Assembly: GCA_022266195.1 (NCBI GenBank)
Contig: WHVY01000001.1
Span: 11,532,001 to 11,596,000, forward strand
Length of the DNA stretch: 64,000 bases
Source: Tetranychus cinnabarinus
Lineage: Eukaryota; Arthropoda; Arachnida; Trombidiformes; Tetranychidae
Direction: 5' to 3'
The translations under genes and the position numbers were made by a program. Below, piece by piece: positions 1 through 14,948 of the stretch. The notes below the pieces were generated by a model, which was not told where the DNA came from, ran no database searches, and saw only the letters and a program-made list of their open reading frames with translations. The first letter of the stretch is position 1; the number at the start of each line of letters is the position of its first letter.

Positions 1-3000
1 TGGTACCTATTGCTGTACTGATGTGATTGGAGAATTTATTTGGAAACCAGGTCCATTAACAAAGGCCTTGATCAAAGGCCATTGGCTTGTTTTTGAAGAT
101 ATCGATTGTGCCTCTGCTGATGTTCTAACAATCCTGTTATCTATCATTAAATCTCGATCCCTTAATGCTATACCCGGTTGTTATGCATCCAATGCAACCA
201 TTGATCCAAGATTTCGTTTATTTTTTACTCGAAGAATTACTGACGGTCACACAGAGGCCTTTTCAAACGTCGATAAAGATATGTTAATTAAAATGTGTGA
301 GAAAATTTCTATCACCAATCCTACGCATGAGGAACTTGAACAAATTATTACTGTTAGATGGCCAAAATTGATTCAAAACATCTCTAGAATATGTGAAATT
401 TACAAGATCGTGGTTGATGATGTGTCATCAACTGACAATTTTGACCCCATCTCATCTTCGAACCGAAAAGCTTCATTAAGAGATTTCCTCAAATGGTGCC
501 AAAGAATATCTTTATACTTCCAACAATTAGTTCTCAATGATGCACAACGAGAGGCTTGTTTGCTGGACGCAAATGATTGTTTTCTTGAAAACATCTCCAA
601 TAGAAGTGTCCGCTCTCTGAAATCACAAGCTGTCGGAGTTCAATTAAATATTGCAGCAAAAATTACTGAGCAAATTTTACTCAATCGCAAGCCTGAAATT
701 TCTTTTAAAAACAATCTAGTTACAGTTGGACGAGCTAATTTGCCAGTTTTGCCTGCATCTGACAAAATACTATCATTGGAAGATAGAACTCCTTTTTCTA
801 AAACAAATTCAACGCTGTGTTTACTTGAAAAGATATCATGTTCAGTTTCATATAATGAACCTGTCTTGCTAGTTGGTGAAACGGGAACTGGTAAAACTTC
901 GACTGTTCAATATCTTTGTAATCTTTTGAATCGCCAATTAACTGTGATAAATATGAATCAACAGAGTGACACTTGTGATCTCCTTGGAGGCTATAAACCA
1001 GTCAAAATATCTTTTCTCATGAAACAACTTCGTGATGAATTCGATCAACTTTTTAGTTTAACATTCAATCAACAGACTAATGCCAAATTTTTGCGTGGTG
1101 TTTCGTCTGTATTCAGACAACAACGTTGGGATCAATTTTTAGAAGTGCTACTCATTATTCAACAGCGTGCTCTTGAGGGTAGAAGTAATACTTTTAAAGA
1201 TCGATCTTCGGAAGAACGAGCTAGTATATTGGAACGTTGGCGAAAATTTGGTGATCGAATTAACAAATTGAAATCCAGCTCTAAAGAAGTGCCATTAGTG
1301 TTTACTTATATAGAAGGAACTCTTGTCAAAGCTATGAGACAAGGAGATTGGATTCTTTTGGATGAAATCAATCTTGCTGAATCAGAAACATTACAATGTT
1401 TATCATCCATCTTAGAATCGGATGAGGTTCTTCTTTTAGACAAAGCTGATGGTGAACCGGTTAAAAAACATCCAGATTTTCGACTATTTGCTTGCATGAA
1501 TCCATCCACTGATATCGGTAAACGAGATTTACCTCTCGGTATAAGAAATCGTTTTACAGAATTTTATGTTGAAGAGCTTGAATCTGAAATTGACTTACGC
1601 GAACTTGTTTCAACTTATCTTAAAAAAGCTTTTGGAGGTAAAAAGGATCTTGTCGAAAGGATTGTCAAGTTTTATTTAAATGTAAGACATGAAGCTAAAA
1701 AATCACTCAAAGATGCTGTGGGTGGAAGTCCTATCTTTACTCTTCGAACACTTTGCAGAGCTTTGCAAGTAGTCGTTGCTTCGACTTGGGACGAATCTTC
1801 GTCTCTCAGAATTCTTTATGAAGCATTCTGTTTATCATTCCTTACTCAGTTGAATGCTGAGTCCTATTCACTAGTTAGGAATATGATCTTGAGAAATGTC
1901 CTGAAAACCAAAAACATTGAATCAATTACTAATATGACGCTGGCAAAACCGAAATCAAAGGATTGTGATTATATTCTTATTGATGGCTATTGGATCCCCA
2001 AAGGCCCAAATGAACCATTGATTGATGAAACTTACATTCTCACAGACTCTGTAAGCCGCAATTTGCGTGACGTTTCTCGTATTATTTCATTAGGACGGTC
2101 TTATCCTATTTTGATCCAAGGAGAAACTTCGGTTGGTAAAACGAGTATGATCAACTATCTGGCGAAAAGATCAGGTAATGTTTGTTTAAGAGTAAACAAT
2201 CATGAACACACTGATTTACAAGAGTACATTGGAAGTTATACCGCTGATGATGAAGGGAAATTAGTTTTCAAAAAAGGTGTTTTAGTAGAGGCGATGGAAA
2301 ACGGTTACTGGATAATACTCGATGAACTTAATCTTGCATCAACTGAAGTTTTGGAAGCACTTAACCGAGTTTTAGATGACAATCGTGAACTCTTTATTCC
2401 TGAAACTCAAGAACTCATCAAAGCTAACAAAAATTTCCTACTTTTTGCTACACAAAATCCTCCTGGACATTACGGTGGTCGTAAAATATTATCCCGAGCT
2501 TTTAGAAATCGATTTATTGAGCTTCATTTTGATGAAATACCTTCAAATGAACTAGAAATTATCTTGCAAAAACGTTGCTTACTTCCACCTTCATATGCAA
2601 AGAAAATGGTTATGACTCTAACTCAATTGCGAAATCGTCTTCATCAAAGTGTTAGCTTATCGTTTGCTGGCAAGCACGGTGGTGTAACTCTTCGAGATTT
2701 ATTCCGCTGGGGTGAAAGATATCGTTTATTCTCTAAAGATTTTCCATCTTCTCAACGATTTTACAATTGGGATCAGCATTTAGCTAATGAAGGTTACATG
2801 TTATTGGCAGGTCGCTCACGAAATCAAATTGAAGAACAAGTTATACATGAAGTTTTGGGAAAAATTTTCAATATTCAAAATTTCAACCCAGAAGAAGTGT
2901 TCGAAAAACTTTTCCAAGAAAGCCTTTCTAGTCGAATGGTCCCTGATGATTTCCATCATCTTTTCTGGACTTTACCTTTAAAAAGACTCGCTGTCCTTTT

Positions 3001-6000
3001 ATTCCAAGCTCTAAAATATAATGAACCTGTGCTTTTGGTTGGAGAGACTGGTTGTGGTAAAACCACGATATGTCAATTATTTGCTTCTCTTAGAAACAAA
3101 CCTTTGTTCAGTGTTAATTGTCATATGCACTCAGAGAGCTCTGATTTTCTTGGTAGTTTGAGACCAGTTAGACATCATTCGGATGCTGACGATGATGAAA
3201 CTAATCAACGTTTATTTGAATGGGTGGATGGACCATTGGTTAAAGCTATGCAATTAGGCTCAGTGTTTTTGATTGACGAAATATCACTTGCTGACGACTC
3301 TGTTTTAGAGAGATTGAACTCAGTAATTGAACCTGAAAGGCTTCTTTTGCTCACAGAGAAAGGCTTCATAGGAAAGGGTGAATCGAACCACTCCGATCTC
3401 ATCATAAAAGCTCATCCAGATTTTCATCTGGTTGCCACAATGAACCCTGGAGGCGATTATGGTAAAAAAGAATTATCTCCAGCATTACGTAACCGTTTCA
3501 CCGAAATTTGGTGCTACTCATCAACTGAATTGAATGATCTCCGTCAAATAATTAGCCACAATCTAATAGATTTACCCGTTAACCTCAAAGAAAATATAGT
3601 TTCTAGTTTATGTTCTTTCCTTGAATGGTTCTTGAAAAAAACGAAAGAAAGCGGAATACACTTCACTAGTATCCGTGATGTCTTATCACTGGTTAACTTT
3701 GTATCAACAACCATGAAGTCTTCCTCTATTAGAAAGAATACCTTAAATCCCATTGAAGCCATTTCTCATGCTGTACATTTAGTATTTCTCGATTCTTTGG
3801 GATCTTCTGGTTCCATTTTACGTGACGCTGTTAATGCTAAAAGAGAATGTGAAGCAAAATTATTTTCGATATTGGACAAAACATTTGGAGAAATGAAAGT
3901 CTCGTCAAATTCAATTAAACTCACAGGAAACAAAAATGTTATCGGCATAGCTCCATTTTTTATTCCCAAAGGCAACTACAAGACAACTTTACCATCTTCA
4001 ATATCGTCCATGTACATATTTGATTCACCTACAGTTGCTTCTAATACTCAACGGTTACTTCGAGCAATGCAACTTTCCAAGCCAATTTTAATTGAAGGTG
4101 TTCCTGGCGTTGGTAAAACAAGTCTTGTTCAATCTATGGCTAAAGCAGCCAATTACCAAGTAATTAGAATTAATTTGTCTGAACAAACTGACGTAAGTGA
4201 TTTATTTGGTGCTGATTTACCAGTTGAAGGATGTGAGGGCAGATTTTCTTGGAGAGATGGCCCATTGTTACAAGCTTTAAAGAGTGATTCATGTTGGATA
4301 CTTCTTGATGAGCTTAATCTTGCCTCTCAAAGTGTTTTAGAGGGTCTTAATGCATGTCTGGATCATCGGGGGGAAATTTTCATCCCAGAACTTGGTAAAA
4401 CATTTTCAGTCAGTAAACAAGCAACTCGAATATTTGCCTGTCAAAATCCACATGCCCAAGGAGGTGATCGTAAAGGTTTACCAAAATCATTCCTCAATCG
4501 TTTTACTGTTATTCATGTTGAAAGTTTGACGACAGCTGATCTCAAATTTATCGTTTCCAATGTGTTTTCTACTATCCCTAATTATATTATCGACAAGATG
4601 GTAACTTTCAATGAAAAATTGGTAAAAGAAATTGATCAAAGTGCAAGTTTCGGACGACGAGGATCTCCATGGGAGTTTAATTTGCGAGATATTTTCCGTT
4701 GGTGTCAGTTAATCTTGGCATCGATTGGTAAAGGAAACTTTGATGAAAACGTCGCTAATTCAATGAAAATTCTTTACAGTCGTCGGTTCCGAACCCGTGA
4801 GGATATTGAAATTGTCGAAAGATTATTCGAGTCTGTCTTTGATTGTAAACTCGAACGGTCCATCACAAGAATGACCATTTATCCAGATTTATTACAAGTT
4901 GGTCATTCTTTTCTGCCGCGTACAAGTAAAGTCTCGAGCACAGATGATTGGTTTCTGTTATACCGACAGTTACCCATTTTCGAAGCCTTGATGAAATGTG
5001 TTGAAATGAACTGGATGACATTGATTGTTGGTTCATCTCAATCTGGAAAATCATCTCTTGTGCACTTATTATCACAATTAGTCGGTGTCAATCTCAAGAC
5101 CATCGTCGTTAACTCTGAGATGGACACAATTGAACTACTTGGTGGTTTCAATCAAAAAGATGTAGTTAACGATATTGAACGAATTGAAACTTCAATTGAG
5201 CCTCTTATTTGGAACTTTGTGCGTTTAAAAACCGTAGAATCAAATCATTCTCTTGCCAGGGAAACACTGAAAGAATGGTCAAACTATAAAACATCGAGCT
5301 CTAATTGTGAAACTGCGAACAAGTGTCTTAAGCGATTGAAGCAACTTCAAAATATAGTTGAAAAAGTGATTCTCAATGACAGTCAAAAAGAAATTTATTC
5401 TAAAAAACTCCAAAAACTTATTGATCACATCAAAGAAAGAAAGTCTCTCACATCACGCGGAACTTTCCAATGGATTGATTCAGTTCTAGTTGATGCATTA
5501 CGGGAAGGTGATTGGTTATTGATTGATGATACCAATCTATGTCCTGCATCAGTTCTTGATCGTCTCAATGGTCTCCTCGAGCCAGATGGTGAACTAGTGC
5601 TAAACGAACAAGGTTGTGTGGATGGAAATGTTCCTGTAGTACGCCCTCACCCAAATTTCCGTTTATTCCTTACAATTGACCCTAAAAATGGAGAACTTTC
5701 AAGAGCAATGCGGAATCGAGGTGTTGAAATTTTTGTAGCACCATCGTTCAATGAATCGGATATTCGCTGTCAAATGATCAAAGCTGGATTAAAAAGTAAT
5801 GAATTTCAAAATGCTCTTCTTGTCCATCATTCAAATTTAGTGAATTCAAATTATAATCTCACTGAAGAACAATTGAATGGTAGTTATCTTGTTCAATTAG
5901 CTAGCCGCATTGCGCTTGAGTTAAAATGTGGAACAGACATCAAAAAGATTTGCCAATATTATCCGGAAATATCATCTTTCTTCAGTTCAACTAATCAACA

Positions 6001-9000
6001 AGTGGATTCGTCTTCTAGCTTAAATCAATTCGACTTAGCTATGCGAGATTTTAGAGTGAAATTGGGTGATATTTTGATAAGTAACCTTAAGACCGAATTT
6101 TCAATTGTTTCCTCTGCTTTATCGGACCGTGATTTCCAAAGCACAGAACTGAACAAGCCTGATCTGATACAACTATTCGCTAGCCTGGCGTTGTTTTTGC
6201 TTCGGTCAAGTAAAGAAGACAGTATTTACCGTTCCCAGTTGATTAATTCCAAGTTTGAAATTTCTTTCGATATTTCATTCTTTGATTGTATATCAAAATC
6301 TGTGTTAATGTTCGACAATCAGCTTCCCTGCTCATCAACAGCTGTGGATTATTTACCAATGGATATACGTTTCAATACAATTATGTGGAATAAAATTGCA
6401 TCTTCTTTAAATGGAATAGAATCAGCTGATATCCAACGGAATCTAAATTGTTTGGCCTTGAAAATTTTCAACTGGACTCTAGATATGATTCAACAGCATT
6501 TGACAAAGAACTCAAAAACATCATTATTAAGTCGTCCATTTGATCGTGCTAATCAACTAATAATTAAGTGCATTCCCCCGATTTTAACAAATCTAAAAAC
6601 TCAACGTGATTCTAATCTTGCTAGCATGTTTCTTAGTGACGAAGAACTTTACGATTTTCGCACAATCCTCATTTGGATTCATCAATTTGAATGTTTTGTT
6701 TCATCTGACTGCAACACTACCGACTATGAAAATCACATCTTTGAAAAATTGCTTCCTCTTTGGGTCATTGTTTATGACAAACTTCGTACACATCCTACCT
6801 TTAAATTAAATTTTGACTCTAGTTTTTATTTGGAGTTCAATTCTCGCCTTCGACTTGACCAAAAAACACCAATTGAATGTTTTGCATTCAAAAAACATTT
6901 ATCTCAATCGTTAACTTTGTACAAAGATGCTTCATGTGCCTCATTATTTGTGAAAACATTGGAATTGAGTCGTTTACTTGCAGCCAATGGATCTCAATTC
7001 ACATCAAACCACAACAAAAATCGTTTCTTAAATGAAATTGTGGCAGTTTATGGGAAAATGTACAAAGAAGAGTTTAGTGGGTTATCAGAACAACTTGACC
7101 TGATTGGAAATGAAATGCGTAAAACTTTAGTCTTCTCGGAAAAAGAAGATCAAAATGATGATATCGATGAAAGAAATGACCAAGAAATATCATTGTCATT
7201 TGAAAAGCCTATCAACATGATGTCGCAGCTAGTCATCCCATTAAATTATTTCACGTTCTTTTGGAAAGAAATTTGTCATTTAAAAAGTTTGGAACCAATA
7301 ACTTCTGTGACTCAATTACTTCCTACTGTCTGTATTTCACCGATGCATTCATTTTTAATCAAATGCCTGCCAATCAATGTTTCTCTTTTGAAAGAAACAT
7401 TCCTTCACCATCTATCTGATTTTCAATATATTATGACTTGTGAAAATCTTTATTCGCTTTTCCTTTCCTTTGAAACTGCAGAACAGATTCAAAATGATGA
7501 AATTGAAAAATCAGAGTGGCTTAAATTTGGCTATCATTTACCTTCATCACCAGGACTTACCTTGCTGTCATCTAAATTGCTCAATTCCGCGTCAGTTTTA
7601 GGAACTATTGATTGTAAAGCAGTTGCAGTTGAAAAACTTCAAAGTTACATCTTCGACAACTTCAAGACACTCGTTGATAACAATTATTATAATTTTACAA
7701 ATAATTTTCTGGATATTCTTTTGGAGCTTGTCAACAATGTTAAATCTACTATTGATGACTTTTTATTACAGTTGGATCCTCGATTTAGACTAACATTTCT
7801 CAAGTTATGGCAATTGGTTTCAGAAGATCATGGAAAAGTTGATGCCAATGTACAAGGTGCAGCAATGGTACTTTTTGGTACGATTTTAACCCACCTATGG
7901 TCACCGACTATGCCAATTGATCCATTACAAAAATGGTCAATCAAATTGTTACATTACCAAGAAGAATTAAATTTCTTAGATGGAGAACTATCTGCCTATA
8001 ATCGTTTATCAATTTTGGATTCTGGTGGAAATATGATTCCTAATTCAGAACACCTTCATGTATCTCAAGCGTTGAAAAGAAAAGCAACTGTTCTCAAGAA
8101 AATTGAGAAACTAAAGTCCCGGCAAGGGTATCGTCCGGTTCCCTCGAGATATCAAAAATTGAGGCATGAAGTGGTTCACTTTTTGTCGACACTGCTGCCT
8201 TTGGACAAAATATTTAAACTTGTTGAAAAAATTGATCGTCTGGATGAGAAAATAATTGGCGAATTATTGAGTCTTCAAAAGTCTGTCTCTAATTTCATCA
8301 ATAATATTCGCTTCAATTATCCGCTCTACGCCAATGTTACAAATGAAATGCTTTTAGGGCTATCATTAACCAGATATGGATTAAATCTATCTTCTCATGT
8401 GATGCTAACTCAAAAAACTACCAACAGTTATAAAATACAAAACAGTGAAAATTTGTTCAATGAACTTGAGTCTTTGTTTAGACTACGAACTTCGGATCCA
8501 ATTTCTCGAGCTAATGATTTGATTAAAACTGTACGATCAGAAGGCTTCAAACATCTCACTTCGTTAACCCAAATTGGAGCCATTAGCTCTTCAAATCTTT
8601 TATATAAATCAGCGCTGACTGAATTACTGAACGCCGCTCATCTGAACATCATTCAAAATGAAAACGTATTGGTTACTCTTTTTAGAGTGATAGATACTTT
8701 TTTGAAATTCTGGATGAAAGAAGAAGCTCAAAGGAAGGAAAAGAAAGCAGAAGAAGACAGTCTTTTTCTTTATAAATCTAAAGTTCATCCCGATGAACTG
8801 CCGGAAGAAATTCTCGATGAAATAGAGATGAGCCAAAAATTTCCAACATATGAACATGAATTCCGAGAATTCATCAAAAATCCCACCAATTCAAATCAAG
8901 ACTCCATTGACCAGAATAACAAACAACAATCAACATCTAACCGTGAAATTATTCAAGAACAGGATATAATTGAAATATGCAATCTTCATAAAGATTTGTT

Positions 9001-12000
9001 ATCTATCCTGCTAAGAAGACAAAGCCAATCAACGAAATCGATTGATATCTTCAAACCTTTAGCTTATCGCTATCAGGTATCAGCAGAAATTGTCGATATT
9101 GTTGGTCCTGTTCTTGGACGTAATCTTGATTCTGTGTCAGTTGAAAGCTCATGGATAATGACATGTTTGTTTGAGAAAACTCTTTCTTCAACAGTTTTTT
9201 CATCTTCATCTTCATTTAATTTTTACAAAGATCCGAAGCCTGAGGAACTGCGAGAATGTTTTAACATTCTTGAACCAATCAAGAATCGTATTATCAGTGA
9301 GCTTCTTCCGCAATTCCCTGGTAATCCAATGCTTCACCAGCTTTTATTGATTATTGAACGTCTCTACGGTCTCAACATCAATTCACCTTTGGCTAAAATT
9401 GTTACTGGGTTAGAAGTTTTACTACGCTCAGCTGAAGATTGGGAGCAAATGGCTCATCGAAAAATAAAATTATCAGAACAATTATCTAAAGTGACATCTT
9501 TGATCATTAAGTGGAGAAAAATGGAGCTTAAATGTTGGTCAACGCAATTAGATTCTGTTCATTATGATATTGAGAGCAAACAAATGAGCAAATATTGGTT
9601 TCACTTTTACTCTCTTATTCATTCTATCCTAACAACTGAAGAAAACGATCAAGAGAGAAATGAAGAAAATGAAAAACAGTTGCTAACTTTGCTCAGAAGA
9701 TTTTTTGAAGAATCAACAATTGGTCAATTTAATCCAAGACTTCGATTGCTCGAAAATTTCATCGATCATCAACTATGTGTTGACTCTCGGCGATCTCAAC
9801 TTCCTCTATTTACTATTTTAGTCAACGTTCATAAGTACTATCTGCAATTCAAGTCAAGTGTTTCAGAAGAAATAGACAGAATAAGAAAACCCATTGAAAA
9901 GGAACTTAAAGATTTTGTAAAAATTATGCGTTGGAATGATGGCAATTTTTGGAGTCTCAAAGCCAAAGTTGAAAAATCTCACAAAACACTTCATCGTTTA
10001 ACCAAAAAATATGATAAATCATTGGCAGTGCCAACAACTGCTTTCTTCAAATTGGCTAAATCGGAATCCAATACCGAATCATTCAATTTTAAGAGTACAA
10101 TAATGGAAACTACAGCTGCTCCTTTGGAACCTATTCATTGTTCTGATTTGAAATTATTACCTCGTTCACACCAACTGATTTCGAAAGTTTCAAAGTATTC
10201 AAAGAAAACCAAAGTCTTGACTAGAAGTCTAAGAAAATCAATTAAGAGAGTTGATAATCGCACTGGTGATATAATCGAAGGAATTAAAGAAATGGCGAAC
10301 CTTAAAATACCTCCAGGAGTCAAAGAAAAGGAAAAATACGAAAAGGAACTTAAAAGTATAAAAAACATGAAAAGACAATCATTCTCTAATTTACTCAAGC
10401 AACTTGGTACATGGGGCATTTCATTCAAAAAAGGAGTTGAAATGTACAATTCTTTTGATTTGGAAACGGTTCTAGCTTCATGTCGTCCATTTGAACCCGT
10501 TTGGGGTTTATCAATAACTAAAGATGAAACTGACTTCATGGATAAGTACTTTTATTCAATACTTTCTCGTTATAATGATTTCAAAGCAGCTCTCACCAAT
10601 CCATCTAATGACATAAAAGAAATCCAAAATGTTTTTGAGCGTTTAAAAGGAACCGCAGGTTTTATGCTCAATGAAATCATCTCATCAAAATCAAAGCTTT
10701 TTGAACAATTATGTTCTTTAAGAAAATTCCGAAACATTCTTGAAACTGTCTCTATTTGTTCAAATCGAGGTAACAAATTATCATCGCCATCGATATATGA
10801 TCATTGGATTTCAATCTTCTCACAACGCAATGTTTCTCTGCAATGTTCTCTTCGACAAATAAAAGAGCTTCCAGTTGAATCAAATTCAAGTGATATTGAA
10901 CAATTACGATCTATTTTTGAGAAATCATTGCTTGAATTGGACAAACTCACTTTGCTATTAAGCTCTTCACCTTTGACCTCTTACAAGTCATTGATAGTTT
11001 CTGCATCTTCAGAATCTCAACTTGAAAGCGCTTGGGAACAACTTGGAAAAATATCTTCTGAGTTGAAATCTCACCTTGGTTCTACTAAAACTGATACTGG
11101 AACTGTGGCTGATCAATTAATGGTGGTATGCAATCAAATATCTGAAGATCTGGCCATTTTTAAAACCCGTCACTATCCAAACAATTCATCATCACATTGT
11201 GATCAAACATTTGACGCTGTCTTCAATCAGAGTGAATGTTTCCTTGTATCTGTTCTGTCACACATTCAAAAGCTATTTCTCAATCTCAAAGAAAATCAAC
11301 CCAAAGAGGTTAATGACACATCAATGGATAAAATCTACTCTAAAATATCACAAAATGCTTTGAATGAGCTTAATCTCACTCGAATGCAGAAGGAAATTGA
11401 AAAAGTTCTTAGTTCAGTTTCAAGTTCAATTGATGATGATAGTCAACCAATCTTGCAAGATATCGTCTCTCACATTCATCAATATTTAAGCAGCTATGTT
11501 GATCTTTTAACTCACATAACGAGTCTTAATTTATCATCATTCCGAACTCGATGTAAATTGTTATACGTATTACTTGGACTGTTTACCGATGTTTGTAAGC
11601 AAGGATTTTGTCTTCCCCCTCCCTGGCAAGATGAAAATGAAAAAACCATCGATAAAGATAAGCTGAAAGATCTGACTGATGCTGGTTTGGGTGAAGGAGA
11701 AGGAGAAGAAGACGTTTCTAATAAAATTGAATCTGAAGATCAACTGGATGAAGCTATGCCTTCAGGAGCTCAGAAGGAACAAGACAAATCTGACGATAAA
11801 GATATAAAAGACGAGAAGAATGGTATTGAAATGTCAGAAGACTTTGATGCTCCTGATTTCGGACCTGATGAAAATGATGAGAATGATGATAAAAATGAAA
11901 GTGATGATGATAAGGACGATGAAGATGATGATTTGGATAAGAAAATGGGTGATATCGATGACTCTGAAGGGTTAGATGACAAAATGTGGGGTGATGACGA

Positions 12001-14388
12001 TGAAGATGAAGACGAGGATGACGAAGACGAAGAGGGCGATGATGATGGAGATGAAGGTGGTGAAGAGATAGGTGATGATCGACTGGTTGCTAAAGATGAT
12101 AACCAAGGAATTCGAGATAAAAGTGAAGGGAAGGATAAAAATAAAGATAATGATGATGAGTCGGAAAATGAGGAGATTAATGAACAAAAGGTTGATGATG
12201 AATATGAAGGAGAGAAACAAGATCCATTCAAGAAAAAAGCTGTTGGAGAAGAAGAAGATGAAGAATGTAAAGAAGCTGAAGAATTTCCAGAAGATATGGA
12301 TTTGGATGGCAATGACGGTGACTCAGAAAATGGTGAAGATGATAATGAAGAGGAAGCTGAAAGTAAAGAAGATAAAGATTTGAATGATGAACAAGAAAAT
12401 GAATCTTTCGAGGAGACTGTACCTGAGGATATTCAAGATCAACCTTCTGAGGCAAATAAAAGTGATGAAGAAACTGAAGATCAAGAAAAGGCTCCTGAAG
12501 AAGTTGAGAATGATGAAGGTAAAGAAGATGACCCAGAAAAGAAAGACAGCGAAGAGAAAGATTCAGAAGACCCAAGCGCACCTGATAATCAACAAATTGA
12601 AACCGAAGAAGCTCCAATGGATTCTGGCGTTGACTCTGAACTAAAACCAAATGCTCAAGTCGATCCTTTCTATCAGCAAGATGAACGCAACATGGCCGAA
12701 GGAGCGCGTGAACTTGATGCTAACAAAGAAGACAATGAAGGTGCTGGAACCAGCTCAAATCCTCACGAGGGTCAGTCTAACGAAGGTAAAATTAAATCTT
12801 CAACTATTCATGAAGAATCGGAGAATCAAAGTGGATCTGTGTCTAAACCACGGCAGAAAAAACGTGGACATAAAAGTACTAGTGAAACGCCTTCTAAGGC
12901 AACTAAGAAACAACGAATATTAGAGCGACATGAGCCTGAGTCGCCCAAAACTGAAGCGAATCAAAACAAAGAGGAAAATCAGAAGCAAATTGAATCTTCA
13001 TTAGTTCAACATTGTGCTGAAGATGAAGAGTCAACTAAAGAAGTTATTGATATAGCAGAAGATGCTGATGCTGCTAAAAGTAGACCAGAAAACTTGGATG
13101 AAGATAAATTGGAAGAATCTGAGATTAAAAGTGATGAAGATTTTATTGAACCAGAAGAGATGGAGACTGATGATCCTAACGAAGGTCCTGTTCAGAAAAA
13201 GAAACCAGAAAAATCGCTAGGGAATAAACAAGACACAAAAACTGGTGAAACTATGGATACTCCTGAGGGTTGTGATGCAGACATGGTTGATTTAGAAGGT
13301 GATTTCAGGGAAACATCCACAGTTGCTCGAGGTCTTGAATCTCAATTTTACAGCAAGTTTGGTAAAACCGAAGATGACCAACAAACAAATCAATCCTGGT
13401 TTGATAAATTACACGAGAAGATCGAAAAAAGTCAACTCATTAGCGATGAAGCTCGCAAAGATGCATGGAATCAATGTGAGAAATCAGTTGGACCATTAGT
13501 TTATGAATTATGTCAGCAATTACAATTAGTTTTGGAACCTATGAAAGCTGCTAAAATGAAAGGAGACTATCGAACGGGAAAGCGTTTGAATATGCGAAAA
13601 GTAATTGAGTACATTGCAAGCTCTTATAAAAAGGATAAAATATGGTTGAGACGAACCAAACCAAGTAAACGTCAATATCAGATAATTCTGGCAATCGATG
13701 ACTCTGCCAGTATGTTGGACAATGATTCCAAAAAGATAGCATTTGAATCGATTGCTCTCTTAGGTAAATCCTTATCACTTATAGAAGCTGGTGAATTAGC
13801 TCTTATGAGTTTCGGTGAACAAGTCAACTTGCTTCACTCTTTCGGTGAACCATTCACAGATTCAGCTGGATCTAAATTACTTTCACAGGTAAGTTACTTT
13901 TAGTTATTTTTAAGCTTTTTTTATTTAAATTTCTGGATCTAATTCACAATTATCTCTATTTTCCATTTTAGTTAAACTTTGAACAAAAACGAACCCGAAT
14001 AGGTCCATTACTAACCAGCGCCGCATCTTATATGGTCCAATGTTCCTCTCGTAAGAGTGCTCAAAGTTGCGCTGTTTCTCAACTGCTGATTATTATTTCA
14101 GATGGTCGTGGTCTTTTGAATGAAGATGGAGCAATGGTTCGTCAGGCTATTCGCAATATACAAGAATTGCGCGTCTTCACTGTATTTCTGGTCATGGATA
14201 GTCTATCAAATAAAGACTCTATTCTTGATATTACCGTTCCTAGTTTTGATGGAGATAAAGTTACATTTGAATCATATATGGACAAATTCCCATTTCCATT
14301 TTACATAATTTTGAAGGACATTAACTCGATGCCCAGAATTTTAGGTGAAGCTTTACGAAAATGGCTTGAAATGGTCACACAATCCTAA
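1..14388 (+). CDS. MDN1: Midasin (dynein-related AAA-ATPase of 60S ribosome assembly), 5'-truncated by the window edge
   Basis: Giant hexa-AAA+ ATPase that removes assembly factors from pre-60S particles in the nucleus. Exon A is open from base 2 to 13888; an 83-bp intron (13889-13971, GTAAGT/TTTTAG, phase 0) leads to exon B 13972-14388. The first visible residues, GTYCCTDVIGEF, fall inside AAA1, so the true start lies upstream and the GTG at 23 is not a start. Walker A motifs: GETGTGKTS (about 874, AAA2), GETSVGKTS (2118, AAA3), GETGCGKTT (3040, AAA4), GVPGVGKTS (4100, AAA5) and GSSQSGKSS (5032, AAA6). Walker B motifs include LLDEINLA, ILDELNLA, LIDEISLA and LLDELNLA; AAA6 has the degenerate LIDDTN. 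A long linker follows, then an Asp/Glu-rich tract (about 11620-13200) and the C-terminal MIDAS domain with IDDSASM (about 13695). About 4,770 residues are visible; the family usually has 4,900-5,600. The long single exon is unusual. Confidence 0.97.
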
Positions 14389-14948
14389 ACATTAAATTTC
14401 AAAAGACATTTCTAAATAACATGAAGCAAGATTTCAAAATTGTATACTTTGTATAAAGCTGCCTTGTATAGTTGACTCTTTTGCTAAAGAAGATACTTCG
14501 ACATATTAAACGAAAATTATGGGTTTTAAATGGTTTCCATCAATTTATTTTAATCTTTAATTAAGGTAATAAAGTTTGTTCAATGGTTAATTTGTTTATA
14601 ATGAAATCTAATTATTGATGGTGAGAGTCATCTGTCCAACTGCTTTTTAATTTCTGGGAGTCCTACTTTTATTGAACTACGACCATCTGACCATTCTTTG
14701 ACAGGGCGAATTCAATCACGATCACCCGTTAAATATCACATAATTATTATTATATTAAATTATCTTTATTAGTGTTTTATTATTTAATCAATCCATTTAT
14801 GTGTTTTTACAATTTGGTGTGAAATGGTGCGTACGTAGTTTAATTACTCTATCCTCGATGTTTGTGAATCATCCTCCTCCTGATTAATTTTTTGCGTGCA
14901 AAAGGATTTTTTATTTTTTTAATTTTAGTTCAAAAATTTAATAGATAA
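14389..14948. other. Convergent intergenic region between MDN1 and the gustatory receptor
   Basis: AT-rich, no coding signal. An AATAAA hexamer at 14568-14573 is a plausible MDN1 poly(A) signal, 180 bp after the stop. Nothing else was recognised. Confidence 0.6.

Noticed and set aside
11770..12650. Long open frames on both strands over the acidic part of MDN1
   Set aside because: They are shadows of GAT/GAA-rich coding DNA, giving Ser/Pro- or Lys/Met-rich products without biological sense.
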